A DNA stretch of 26,789 nucleotides from JBBIGV01 sp037447335 (GCA_037447335.1 JBBIGV010000050.1:1-26789); one strand, 5' to 3'; shown: positions 15,959 through 24,777, counted from the stretch's first letter. Notes: generated from the letters alone by a model not told the origin. A program made the numbers and translations.

Positions 15959-18900
15959 TTATTTCTTCTGAACATTTCTGAACTCTGATGGACTATAACC
16001 AAATTGCTTCTTAAATGCGCGCGAGAAATATGCCTGATCATTAAATCCAACCCGGTAACAAATCTCCGCAACATTCCCTGCATTTTGTTTTAGCAGATCT
16101 GCTGCACGCTGAAGACGAAAAGATTGTATTAGTTTTCCGGGAGGTTGTCCTATCAGAGCATTCAGTTTTCTGTTAAGCTGCGAAACGCTCATATTTAGTT
16201 CGGAGGCAAGATTATCAACACCAAAATTTTCATATGCAAAATTTTCATTGATGAAATTAATTGTTTTCTCCAGAAAAATTTTGTCTACTGGTACTGCCGT
16301 AACTTCGGATGGTTTTATATTAGAAGATGAACTGAATTTTTTCCTTAGCTGTCCCCGTTGATAGATCAAATTTCTTACACGGGCTGTTAATTCCTTTGCG
16401 CTGAATGGTTTTGTTAAGTAATCATCAATACCTGTTTCAAGGCCCTCTATTTTGTCGTCCAGTCCTGCTTTAGCAGTAAGCATAATTATAGGAATGTGAC
16501 TGGTCCTTTCATCTTTACGAATTGCTTTTGTGAATTGGTAGCCGTCCATTTTCGGCATCATTACATCTGTTAGTATCAGATCGGGGATTTCATTTTGTGC
16601 AAGTTTAATGCCTTCCACACCATTGCAAGCCTCAATAACATTGTATTTGTCTGTGAGCTGCTCGCGGATATAAGAACGAACATCAGAGTTATCTTCAACA
16701 ATTAAAATTATTTCCTTTTGTTTGCTGCTGGGTACAAGCGGCTGGCTTCCGGTTTTCTGAACACCGGTCGCAGGTACCGGATTGTCAGTATTATATTGTT
16801 TGTCTTCGGCAAGCGAAGCAAGATCATTTTTTAATTGTGTTGTTCCGGTATGATTTTCAGTTACCTGGTTTTTATCCTCTTTTAAATTACTGATCGGAAG
16901 AAGGATTATAAACTCACTGCCTGCGCCTTCTGTACTATTAACATTTATTTTCCCCTTGTGCAGATCAATAAGTTCTTTTGCGAGAGCTAATCCTATCCCC
17001 GTTCCCTCGTGTTCTCTTGTTAGTGAATTATCAACCTGGTAGAATCGGTCGAATATATGAGGCAGCTTGTCAGCAGATATACCAGTACCTGTATCTTTAA
17101 TTTTAATTTCGACAAAACTCTCTTTTATTTCGCCCTTTGATAAAGGGTGAATGGAAGGGGTTTTTATTATTACTTTTATTTCTCCACCTGCAGAAGTAAA
17201 CTTATATGCGTTTGATATGAGATTATAAAATACTTTTTCCATTTTATCGGGATCATAAATAACCGGAATGTTCTGAAAATCAGATTCAAACTTTAGAGTG
17301 ATTTTTTGTGCTTCTGCTAATGATTCAAAAGAGAAGAAAAGACTTTTAAGGAATGAAACTATGTTATGAGGCTCTGCATTTAATTCCATACTTCCTGCTT
17401 CGAGCTTTGATAGATCTAACAACTGGTTGATCAGCGTTAGCAGCCTTCTTGCATTCCTGTTTGCAACCCGAAGTTTGCTTTTCTCTTTAGTATCAATTGC
17501 GGAAGTCATTACATTTTCAACCTGACCAAGAATCAAAGTAAGAGGTGTTCGGAATTCATGAGAGATATTTGCGAAGAACTCTGATTTTAAATGATCCAGG
17601 TTACGAAGAGAATCTGTTTGTACTTTTTCGAGCTTTAGCTGGTTTTTTAATTTTATACGGTTCAACTCATATCTTCTTATAAGATAAAGCCCGGAAAGAA
17701 AAAGAAATCCATATAAAATATAAGCCCACCACGTGTTCCACCATGGCGGTGTGATTATTACCTTTAGTGCAATTCCTTCCTCATTCCAAACCCCGTCATT
17801 ATTAGTACCCTTAACTCTGAAAACATATTCACCGGGTGAAAGATTTGTGAATGTTGCAGTTCTTTCTGTGCCGGAGTAGATCCAGTCTTTACTAAATTCT
17901 TCAAGTTTATATGCGTATTGATTTTTTTCTGGTGCGGAGTAATCAAGTGCAGCAAATTCAAATTGAATTATATCATTATCGTAGGGGAGCAGTATCTCAT
18001 TTGCAATAGTGATTGTTTTTCTGATAGTTGATTCTATTTCAGTATTTGCATTACCGGGAATTCTGAAATTAGTCAGAACTATTTCAGGTATAAATGGATT
18101 ATCAACAATATTTTTGGGATAAAAATAATTTAAGCCGTATATACCGCCGAAAAACATTTCACCGCTTTTGCTTTTAAAGAAAGCGCCGGTATTAAATTCA
18201 TTGCTTTGCAAGCCATCGCTGACATTAAAATTTCTGAAGCTGCTTTCTTTTATATTAAATCGAGACAACCCCCTATTAGTGCTTAACCACAGATTCCCAT
18301 TGTCATCAGATAAAATTCCATAAACAACATTATTAGGCAAGCCGTCCCTTTGAGTTAAATGTTTAAAGGATTCATCTTCAAAACTAAAGCGGTTTAGTCC
18401 TCCGCCTCCGGTGCCGATCCATAAAAACATATCTGGTTGAAGCGGATCCGGACAGATTGTTTTAACCAGATTATTATTCAGCGATAAAGGATTTTTAGGA
18501 TCATTAATGAAATTTTTAAAAGATTGATTTTTATAATCAAATCTGGTTAATCCATTCCTGGTCCCGATCCAGAAAATTCCTTTTTTATCCTGGTAAAGAA
18601 CCGCACGCACAAACTCACTATAATCGGGATTGTGATTATACCGTAAGTGATGAAAAATTCCTTTATCGCGGTCTGTAAGCCTGCTGATAAAATTCTCTGT
18701 CACAGTCCATATATTACCATCCCTGTCTTCAAAAACGGTAGAAACTCTTTTGTCATTTATATCTAAAACAAATTCCGGGCTGAATTTGTAATGCCTTGCT
18801 TTATCTGTTTTTGGATCATAGCTGTAAAGTCCTTCCTGTGTTGCGAACCAAATGTATCCATCGGAGGATTCAATAATAGACCAGACAGCAACATTACCAA

Positions 18901-20152
18901 AAGCCTCAGGAAAATCAGAGCTGGTTTCATAGCTTTTAAACTCACCCGTTTTTCTATTCCATCGTGTTAACACATGAGTACCCATCCACACAAATCCTTG
19001 CGTATCCTCAAGCACCGCTGAAATACTGAAACTGCTGACTCTCGATGTATTATCTTTCTGACTAAAAAAAGTTGAAAACCGGTTTGCTTTAGGATCAAAA
19101 TAACTAATCCCCATTCCTGATGTTCCAAACCACAATATCCCGGTTTTATCAACATAAGCGCTTGAGATGCTGTTATAGCTTATAGTCTGATTATTATTCG
19201 GATCATTTCTGAAATAGGAATATGTGGATGAAACCGGATCAAATCTCATTAATGCAGCAGGTGTAGAAAGCCAAAGCATTCCCGAAAAATCTTCAATGAT
19301 GCTTATAATCACTCCCCACCCATAACGATAAACATGGAACTGATGAGGATATAATTTGTAGCTTCCGTTTTTCCGGTTAAATTTTACTAAACCGCTTAAC
19401 GTGCCAAGCCAAAGTACACCGTCATTGCTTTCATAAACTGAACTGACGCTTCTACCCTGAAAGTCTGATTCTACTTCGGGACTTTTTGTAATAATATCAT
19501 ACCTGGTAAAATTCTCTTTATCAGAATTAAATTTATTCAAACCATTTTCCGTTCCTGCCCACAATGTCCCCTCTGAATCAACAAATAAAGATGAAACCTG
19601 ATTATTGCTGAGACTATTTAATTTTTCTTCGCTGAAAACAAACTGTTTTATATTAATTACAGTAACCTTTCCATCATTAAAAGAAATATTTAATCGGAAC
19701 AAACCATCGCTTCTTGTTCCAACCCAGATATTTCCGGATTGATCTTCAGTAATAGATAAAACTTTGCCGGGATTGTTATCGCCCAAAACTGAATAATTGA
19801 CTCGCTGAAAAGTTTCAGTGTTCCTTTGAAAACAATTTAACGAACCGTTTAATGTACCAATCCACAGTATTCCACGTTTGTCTTCAAATAAAGTTGTAAT
19901 ATAATTCTCTGAAACAGAGGTCGAGTCAAATGCATTATGCTGATAGATAGTAAATGAATAACCATCATAGCGGTTCAATCCGTCTTTGGTACCGAACCAC
20001 ATAAAGCCCATGCTGTCCTGGAGAATTGCAAGAACAGCATTCTGTGACAGCCCATCATTAATAGTCAAATGCCTGAAGCGGATTTGCTGGGCGGAAACCC
20101 CTTGGATTATCAATGCAATTAAAACAATAATTATACTTAAGTAACGACTCAT
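15959..20152 (-). CDS. Hybrid two-component regulator (HTCS): propeller sensor, kinase, receiver, AraC domain
   Basis: This single chain (1397 aa) combines sensor and transcription factor. In order: signal peptide (1-21); a periplasmic beta-propeller sensor of many two-component-propeller repeats (~25-685; repeated G.LW.GT..GL..F motifs); a Y_Y_Y domain (~690-800); one membrane helix (~807-826); HisKA with H865 (ISHEFRTP); HATPase with N981, DTGTGI from 1020 and GTGIGL at 1050; a receiver with D1196 and K1248; and an AraC-type DNA-binding domain (~1290-1395). Relatives in Bacteroidota sense glycan fragments and switch on nearby utilisation genes. None is adjacent here; the nearest co-directional targets are the small secreted proteins. 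The HATPase domain contains an extra ~12-residue loop encoded by a palindrome (17120-17161). Confidence 0.95.
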   Translation of the reverse strand: MSRYLSIIIVLIALIIQGVSAQQIRFRHLTINDGLSQNAVLAILQDSMGFMWFGTKDGLNRYDGYSFTIYQHNAFDSTSVSENYITTLFEDKRGILWIGTLNGSLNCFQRNTETFQRVNYSVLGDNNPGKVLSITEDQSGNIWVGTRSDGLFRLNISFNDGKVTVINIKQFVFSEEKLNSLSNNQVSSLFVDSEGTLWAGTENGLNKFNSDKENFTRYDIITKSPEVESDFQGRSVSSVYESNDGVLWLGTLSGLVKFNRKNGSYKLYPHQFHVYRYGWGVIISIIEDFSGMLWLSTPAALMRFDPVSSTYSYFRNDPNNNQTISYNSISSAYVDKTGILWFGTSGMGISYFDPKANRFSTFFSQKDNTSRVSSFSISAVLEDTQGFVWMGTHVLTRWNRKTGEFKSYETSSDFPEAFGNVAVWSIIESSDGYIWFATQEGLYSYDPKTDKARHYKFSPEFVLDINDKRVSTVFEDRDGNIWTVTENFISRLTDRDKGIFHHLRYNHNPDYSEFVRAVLYQDKKGIFWIGTRNGLTRFDYKNQSFKNFINDPKNPLSLNNNLVKTICPDPLQPDMFLWIGTGGGGLNRFSFEDESFKHLTQRDGLPNNVVYGILSDDNGNLWLSTNRGLSRFNIKESSFRNFNVSDGLQSNEFNTGAFFKSKSGEMFFGGIYGLNYFYPKNIVDNPFIPEIVLTNFRIPGNANTEIESTIRKTITIANEILLPYDNDIIQFEFAALDYSAPEKNQYAYKLEEFSKDWIYSGTERTATFTNLSPGEYVFRVKGTNNDGVWNEEGIALKVIITPPWWNTWWAYILYGFLFLSGLYLIRRYELNRIKLKNQLKLEKVQTDSLRNLDHLKSEFFANISHEFRTPLTLILGQVENVMTSAIDTKEKSKLRVANRNARRLLTLINQLLDLSKLEAGSMELNAEPHNIVSFLKSLFFSFESLAEAQKITLKFESDFQNIPVIYDPDKMEKVFYNLISNAYKFTSAGGEIKVIIKTPSIHPLSKGEIKESFVEIKIKDTGTGISADKLPHIFDRFYQVDNSLTREHEGTGIGLALAKELIDLHKGKINVNSTEGAGSEFIILLPISNLKEDKNQVTENHTGTTQLKNDLASLAEDKQYNTDNPVPATGVQKTGSQPLVPSSKQKEIILIVEDNSDVRSYIREQLTDKYNVIEACNGVEGIKLAQNEIPDLILTDVMMPKMDGYQFTKAIRKDERTSHIPIIMLTAKAGLDDKIEGLETGIDDYLTKPFSAKELTARVRNLIYQRGQLRKKFSSSSNIKPSEVTAVPVDKIFLEKTINFINENFAYENFGVDNLASELNMSVSQLNRKLNALIGQPPGKLIQSFRLQRAADLLKQNAGNVAEICYRVGFNDQAYFSRAFKKQFGYSPSEFRNVQKK
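17131..17160. repeat. Short palindromic insert within the hybrid regulator coding sequence
   Basis: CCCTTT-GAT-AAAGGG (17133-17147) plus a G-rich flank (TGAATGGAAGGGG) encodes the loop residues SIHPLSKGE inside the HATPase domain, between two core strands. The rest of the kinase lacks such sequence. It reads in frame and keeps the protein open. The GC-rich palindrome in AT-rich coding sequence suggests an inserted dispersed repeat; the exact boundaries are uncertain. Confidence 0.4.
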
Positions 20153-20500
20153 TTATTATTTGGTTATTTAGACACAGTTGAGATACTTTTTATGACCCAA
20201 ATCAAGTTACATTTAGTTTATCTCAAATGCACTATTTGTGCGAATTAATTATTGTGCAGGAAAAGTAACGATCACAGTAACAATTAAATCGGAAATGACA
20301 ACGGCTGAAAAATTTTACAACGGCTTAACTATCCGGTATGTAACTCTGCAATCAGAAAAGCCAGCTCTTTTATTAAGCATAGATTTAATAAATATTTTTT
20401 TATCTTTGTCCCCCGAAATGCTGACTCCTTTTTAAAATTGCCGGTTATCTTTACATAATCAGTAACCGAGAAAGACTTTAAGTCCTTACATACATCAATA
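20153..20500. promoter_or_regulatory. Divergent intergenic region between the hybrid regulator and lysC
   Basis: This 348-base region must hold the promoters of both divergent genes. I see no lysine-riboswitch or T-box structure ahead of lysC. A short hairpin (GGACTTAAAGTC-like, around 20473-20485) and a loose GGTTA/TAACC pair (20442-20468) are the only structure. The 65-codon open frame at 20238-20435 has no family resemblance and no ribosome binding site and is not called as a gene. Confidence 0.4.
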
Positions 20501-21688
20501 ATGAAAATTGTTGTTCAAAAATACGGGGGAAGTTCTGCAGCTGATACAGAAAAGATTCGTAAAATAGCTCACAAAATTGCCGAACGAATCAATTCACGTG
20601 TAAAGCTTGTGGTTGTGGTTTCTGCAATGGGGAAAACTACCGATAATCTTATCAGACTTGCCAGAGAAATTACAGATCAAATTGTACCGCGGGAACTTGA
20701 TATGCTCCTTACAACCGGTGAGCAGGTTTCAGCATCGCTGCTTTCGATTGCGCTGAACAGTATCGGTATTTCATCAATTTCATTGAATGCTTCTCAGGCA
20801 GGAATAATAACCACTTCAAATTTTAATGAAGCAAGAATAAAAAATATGCAAACTGAAAAGCTGATCAGGTTACTCGAACAACATCAGGCGATTATCATTA
20901 CAGGATTTCAGGGAATTACAGAAGAAGGTGAGATCACCACACTTGGCAGAGGCGGTTCAGACACATCTGCCGTAGCGCTTGCGGCAGCGCTTAATGCTCA
21001 ATGTGAAATTTACAGCGATGTTGCGGGTATTTACACGACTGATCCGCGCATTCATCCCACTGCAAAAAAGTTAAAACAGGTTACTTATGATGAAATGCTG
21101 GAAATGGCGAGTCTTGGTGCAAAAGTTTTACACAGCCGTTCTGTTGAAATAGCGAAAAAATATAATATTAAAATTTATTGTGCATCCACTTTTTCAGAAG
21201 AGGAGGGAAGTTACGTGACAGCATCTAACATAGAAGAACCGGTAGTAAGCGGGCTGAGTGTGATGGATAATCAGACCCAGGTAGTAATTACAAATCTGCC
21301 GAATGATTATACCATTGTTCAGAAAATATTTGAACATGTTGCAAGCCAGGATTTAAATGTTGATATGATTTCAATTATCAGCAATTCCGGCTTGAATATT
21401 TCGTTTACTGTGATTGAAGATAAACGATCACACATCGAGGAAGCGCTGAATCACCTTTTAAAGGATTTTAAAGAACTTAACATTCATTATCATACAGGTT
21501 ACTCAAAGATTTCTGTAGTTGGAATTGGAATGAAATCCAGCAGCGGGGTGGCATCACGATTCTTTAAGGCTCTTGAACATATTCCTGTCAAGCTGGTTAC
21601 AACTTCAGAAATCAAAATTTCCTGTTTGGCAGAAGAAAAATATAAAAATGATACGATTAACAGGCTTATAGATCAATTTGAACTGTAG
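20501..21688 (+). CDS. lysC: Aspartate kinase
   Basis: The protein (395 aa) phosphorylates aspartate, the first step toward lysine/diaminopimelate, threonine and methionine. Its length and order fit the monofunctional bacterial enzyme. The kinase domain (1-250) shows KYGGSS (7-12), VVSAMGKTTD (39-48), TTGE (71-74) and GRGGSDTSA (149-157). Two ACT domains (~255-395) should provide amino-acid feedback control. No homoserine dehydrogenase fusion is present. No strong ribosome binding site precedes the ATG. The neighbouring genes are not part of the pathway, so it appears to be a solitary gene. Confidence 0.95.
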   Translation: MKIVVQKYGGSSAADTEKIRKIAHKIAERINSRVKLVVVVSAMGKTTDNLIRLAREITDQIVPRELDMLLTTGEQVSASLLSIALNSIGISSISLNASQAGIITTSNFNEARIKNMQTEKLIRLLEQHQAIIITGFQGITEEGEITTLGRGGSDTSAVALAAALNAQCEIYSDVAGIYTTDPRIHPTAKKLKQVTYDEMLEMASLGAKVLHSRSVEIAKKYNIKIYCASTFSEEEGSYVTASNIEEPVVSGLSVMDNQTQVVITNLPNDYTIVQKIFEHVASQDLNVDMISIISNSGLNISFTVIEDKRSHIEEALNHLLKDFKELNIHYHTGYSKISVVGIGMKSSSGVASRFFKALEHIPVKLVTTSEIKISCLAEEKYKNDTINRLIDQFEL

Positions 21689-21800
21689 AGAAATTATTTT
21701 TGACAAAGGAAACGTGGTTCATCCTGAAAAATTCTGATTTTTTGCTTGCTGCATTCTTTTAAAATACATTTGAATGAAGAGAATTTTTTTTATATAATTG

Positions 21801-21906
21801 CCATAGGGATTCACAATTTGTCTCAACTACAAAGCATGATAATCAATGAACTTGTTTATCTGCCTGATTGTTTCTGATTATAGTATTTTTATTTGCAGCC
21901 CTATGG
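21801..21906 (+). other. Inverted-repeat-bounded intergenic segment, possible small RNA or leader
   Basis: CCATAGGG at 21801-21808 and CCCTATGG at 21899-21906 are perfect complements 90 bases apart in the otherwise empty gap between lysC and the small basic protein gene. Pairing would close a long, AT-rich stem-loop ending about 50 bases before that gene's start. Weak evidence only: no other strong internal stem and no U-tract were seen. Confidence 0.25.
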
Positions 21907-21956
21907 TTGTAAACAATTAAACAAAATTTACTTTAATTATTTTAGTAGTGGAGTAT

Positions 21957-22199
21957 ATGTCAAAAATTAACTTAACACACAAAACAACTGCTGACCAGGT
22001 AAGAATCCTGCGGGATTACATTCAGCGAAGAACTCAACACAAAAATCAGGAGCAGGTTACTCTTGAGCAGGTTATTAAGAGGTTCAAGCACAAGCAGCTT
22101 GTAAATGACCGTCAGAAAGCAGCCTATTTCCGAAAACTGCTGAATATGGCTTTGAAGGAAGAAGCTCTGGACAAAGTAAAGCCGGCTCCAAACGGTTAA
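21957..22199 (+). CDS. Small basic protein, function unknown
   Basis: The protein (80 aa from ATG 21957) is highly charged and helical: MSKINLTHKTTADQVRILRD..., then a run rich in Gln, Lys and Arg (QRRTQHKNQEQVTLEQVIKR) and a C-terminal helix (RKLLNMALKEEALDKVKP). It has no signal peptide and no recognisable domain. A GTG at 21948 would add three residues (MEY). GGAG at 21950-21953 favours the ATG, although the spacing of three is short. The composition would fit a nucleic-acid- or ribosome-associated protein, which is only a guess. The 3' end lies 42 bases from the convergent tRNA-Ser gene. Confidence 0.65.
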   Translation: MSKINLTHKTTADQVRILRDYIQRRTQHKNQEQVTLEQVIKRFKHKQLVNDRQKAAYFRKLLNMALKEEALDKVKPAPNG

Positions 22200-22241
22200 T
22201 AAGCTTTCAGGAAAATAATTGGAAGATAAGAATTGACTTAG

Positions 22242-22328
22242 CGGAAAGGGTGGGATTCGAACCCACGGTACGGTTACCCGCACACACGCTCTCCAGGCGT
22301 GCCAGTTCAACCACTCCTGCACCTTTCC
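22242..22328 (-). tRNA. tRNA-Ser (anticodon GGA)
   Basis: On the minus strand the 87-base cloverleaf has acceptor GGAAAGG/CCTTTCC, anticodon stem CACGC/GCGTG around CTGGAGA (anticodon GGA), the long variable arm expected of class II tRNAs (GTGCGGGTAACCGTACC region), and the T-arm GTGGG-TTCGAAT-CCCAC. The discriminator is G. CCA is not encoded. It should read UCC and UCU. Confidence 0.95.
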
Positions 22329-22628
22329 GACAAGTATTAATGTTAGTCAAGGCTGATAAATAATATTCAGATCATATTTATAAATCAGCAAAGCGAATAT
22401 ATTTAATTTGAATTTTCTAACCAAAAAAAGCCACACTATTTTTGCAGCAACTTTTCTCCATCATAGTCATTTTTTCATAGTTAAGCTGATTCTCATCAAG
22501 TCAAAATTCAAAAGTGTTGATCGTTATTGAATCACAAAAATTACCTGATGAGATTTAAATCATTGCGATGTTCATTAAAATTCCTTTATCTTCCAATCCC
22601 TTAAATCAACAAATAAAGGAGTAATGCC
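22329..22628. other. Intergenic region upstream of the DinB-like gene
   Basis: Three hundred AT-rich bases between the tRNA-Ser 5' end and the DinB-like gene. They must hold the promoters of both divergent units. No repeat, RNA gene or open frame worth calling was seen. Confidence 0.3.
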
Positions 22629-23189
22629 ATGCAGGTTTTATTACGTGCTTTCGTTGCTGTAATGTTTACAGTAAGTATAGTTAACACAGGCTATTCTCAA
22701 CCATTAAATGAACCCGGGGCAGGGGATGCCGGTGTAAGTTATACAGATGTTATAATTGCCGATCTTAGCAGGATCGAATCAAAAATTGTTTCACTGGCGG
22801 GTGTTGTACCGCAGGAAAAGTATAGCTGGCGTCCCGCTGATGGGGTGAGATCTTTCAGTGAAGTGTTCCTTCACATTGCCGGAGCAAATTATTTCTTCTT
22901 TACATTTTTCGGAAATCAAATGCCTGAAGGAATGACAATGGACTATGAAAAAACTCTTACTAATAAAGATGAAATAATAGCTCAGTACAAACCCGCGTAT
23001 GATTATGCACGGGAAAAGTTATCTTTAATAACCGAAGAAGATTTATCAAAAACATACAACTTTTTTGGTAATGAAGTTACCGGCAAAGCCCTGCTTCTTA
23101 TATTCAGCAATCATGCTCACGAGCACCTTGGACAGCTAATTGCATACGCCAGAATAAATGGCATCACGCCGCCCTGGTCAGAAAACTAA
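22629..23189 (+). CDS. Secreted DinB-like four-helix metalloprotein
   Basis: The protein (186 aa) has a signal peptide (1-23, ending TGYSQ) followed by a DinB/YfiT-type four-helix bundle. The likely metal ligands are H82 (FLHIAG) and H162/H166 (NHAHEHLGQL), the usual three-His arrangement. Typical features WRPADGVRSFSEVFLHI and ...HLGQLIAYARINGITPPWS are present. Family members include thiol-dependent transferases and stress proteins; most DinB-like proteins are cytoplasmic, so export is notable but common in this bacterial group. AAAGGAG sits eight bases before the ATG. A strong terminator follows, so the gene is monocistronic. Confidence 0.9.
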   Translation: MQVLLRAFVAVMFTVSIVNTGYSQPLNEPGAGDAGVSYTDVIIADLSRIESKIVSLAGVVPQEKYSWRPADGVRSFSEVFLHIAGANYFFFTFFGNQMPEGMTMDYEKTLTNKDEIIAQYKPAYDYAREKLSLITEEDLSKTYNFFGNEVTGKALLLIFSNHAHEHLGQLIAYARINGITPPWSEN

Positions 23190-23222
23190 GAATTTAACAG
23201 AGCTTCATAAAAGCATTCATCA

Positions 23223-23280
23223 GGTTATGCCAAAGTATCTCTGAACAGATTTGACAGATGCTTTGGTGTAACCTTTTTTT
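23223..23280 (+). terminator. Rho-independent terminator of the DinB-like gene
   Basis: GGTTATGCCAAAGTATCT (23223-23240) pairs with AGATGCTTTGGTGTAACC (23256-23273) over 18 positions, including three G-U pairs, around a 15-base loop, followed immediately by seven Ts. It lies 33 bases after the stop codon. Confidence 0.85.
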
Positions 23281-23391
23281 ATGTTAAGCTCACACTAATG
23301 ATTTGATTCTTCGAATTAGAAATTGAATTCATTATTTTAGTCATCATAAAAAAAATAATTTGAGATAACAGTAATTCCGCAGTTGAATTAT

Positions 23392-23538
23392 TAACTCACC
23401 TTACGCAAGATAGAGAGATGACATTTTTTATTAAGAAATAAATATTCATTATTTAAAAATATTTATTTGAGGAGGGAATTAAACACAGAAAACAATGATG
23501 TCATCTCTTTACTGATTATTTTTGCGTAAGGTCAGTTA
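23392..23538. mobile_element. MITE-like inverted-repeat element upstream of the phosphofructokinase gene
   Basis: The outer inverted repeats TAACTCACCTTACGCAA (23392-23408) and TTGCGTAAGGTCAGTTA (23522-23538) match over 17 bp with one mismatch. A second, inner pair AGAGATGACAT (23414-23424) / ATGTCATCTCT (23498-23508) is perfect. The ~147-bp unit has no open frame and an AT-rich centre. It ends 37 bases before the phosphofructokinase start, so it could supply or disturb that gene's promoter. Confidence 0.75.
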
Positions 23539-23575
23539 TTTAGTGTTTAAATTCTGAAATCCAAAAAGGGAACAT

Positions 23576-24673
23576 ATGGTAAATAAAAATAAAGTAAACC
23601 GAATCGGAGTATTAACCGGTGGAGGAGACTGCCCCGGCTTAAATGCAGTTATCCGCGGCGTTACAAAACCTGCCCAGGATTATGGTATGTCTGTATTGGG
23701 TATTCTGGATGGTTTTGAAGGATTGGTTGAAGGTAAAGCAAAAGAACTTAAAGATGAAGATGTATCAGGAATACTTGCCAGGGGAGGAACAATTTTAGGA
23801 TCATCAAACAAAGGTGATCCTTTCCATTGGCCGATTCAGACTGAAAAGAAGATAGATATTGTTGATAAGTCTCTTGATTCACTAAGCAATTACCGGTCGT
23901 GGAAACTTGATGCACTGATTGCAATCGGTGGTGATGGGACCATGCACATTTGCCACAAGTTGGCAGAGATGGGAATGAACATTGTCGGAGTGCCCAAAAC
24001 AATTGATAACGATCTTGATGCTACTGATTTAACATTTGGCCATGATTCTGCGGTTTACGTAGTGTCAATGGCGCTTGACAGACTTCACACTACTGCTTCA
24101 TCACATCACAGAGTAATTGTTGTGGAGGTAATGGGAAGATATGCAGGATGGATCGCACTTAACGGCGGACTTGCCGGCGGCGCTGATATAATTCTTATTC
24201 CGGAAATCTTTTTTTCCTGGGATAGTATCTACGCAAAAATCAGGCAGCGTGAACTAAAAGGTAAGAAGTTCAGTCTGGTTTGTGTTGCCGAAGGTGCAAA
24301 ACCAATTGATGGTGAAATGGTAATTAAAGGACATGATATTAAAAGACATGACTCTAAAGTCCTTGGTGGTATCGGGCAGGTAGTTGCAGATAAAATTCAG
24401 GAAAATACCGGACGCGAAACGAGGGTTACAGTATTAGGACATTTGCAAAGAGGAGGAAGCCCAACACCATACGACAGGATACTTTCTACCAAATTTGGTG
24501 CATTTGCAATCGAGCTTGCAGCGAAGAAGAGATTTAGGAGGATGGTATCATTAAAGGGAACTGAAATCAAGAATGTTATGATTGAAGATGCAATTGAAAG
24601 GCAGAAACTTATTCAACCGGATAACCAGGGATTAAAAGCGGGCAGAGCAGTTGGAATTTCTTTCGGAGATTGA
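23576..24673 (+). CDS. pfkA: 6-phosphofructokinase (ATP-type signature)
   Basis: The protein (365 aa) phosphorylates fructose 6-phosphate to the 1,6-bisphosphate in glycolysis. Visible motifs are GGGDCPGLN (15-23), the nucleotide loop GGDGT (118-122), PKTIDND (140-146, with catalytic D144), MGRYAGW (186-192) and LGHLQRGGSPTPYDR near 290-310. Gly121 at the donor-selecting position points to ATP, whereas pyrophosphate enzymes have Asp there. Lys141 replaces the Gly found in classical E. coli-type enzymes, a combination known from the intermediate 'mixed' group, so donor use should be assigned with care. It is longer than the ~320-residue E. coli enzyme. GGGA lies nearby upstream of the ATG. Confidence 0.93.
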   Translation: MVNKNKVNRIGVLTGGGDCPGLNAVIRGVTKPAQDYGMSVLGILDGFEGLVEGKAKELKDEDVSGILARGGTILGSSNKGDPFHWPIQTEKKIDIVDKSLDSLSNYRSWKLDALIAIGGDGTMHICHKLAEMGMNIVGVPKTIDNDLDATDLTFGHDSAVYVVSMALDRLHTTASSHHRVIVVEVMGRYAGWIALNGGLAGGADIILIPEIFFSWDSIYAKIRQRELKGKKFSLVCVAEGAKPIDGEMVIKGHDIKRHDSKVLGGIGQVVADKIQENTGRETRVTVLGHLQRGGSPTPYDRILSTKFGAFAIELAAKKRFRRMVSLKGTEIKNVMIEDAIERQKLIQPDNQGLKAGRAVGISFGD

Positions 24674-24684
24674 TTAATCAATCT
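24667..24684 (+). terminator. Perfect palindrome spanning the phosphofructokinase stop codon
   Basis: AGATTGATTAATCAATCT is a perfect 18-base palindrome that includes the TGA stop, followed by TGCTTTT. It could form a 7-bp stem with a TTAA loop and act as a weak terminator, or serve as a protein-binding site. The low GC content makes termination uncertain. Confidence 0.35.
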
Positions 24685-24777
24685 TGCTTTTGGAGAGAGC
24701 TAAACCTATATTTGAATCAGTTTTTGAAAAAAAATTGTTATACGAAATTTGTTATTTAATCGTTGGAATTTGTTCCC

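Noticed and set aside
20238..20435. Open frame of 65 codons between the hybrid regulator and lysC
   Set aside because: No ribosome binding site, no recognisable domain, and it occupies the region needed for two divergent promoters.
20153..20500. Lysine riboswitch ahead of lysC
   Set aside because: The five-helix junction and conserved core of that riboswitch are not visible; only short weak hairpins are present.
21972..22322. Open frame of 116 codons on the minus strand over tRNA-Ser
   Set aside because: It starts inside the tRNA gene and lies antisense to the small basic protein gene; the translation looks like a shadow.
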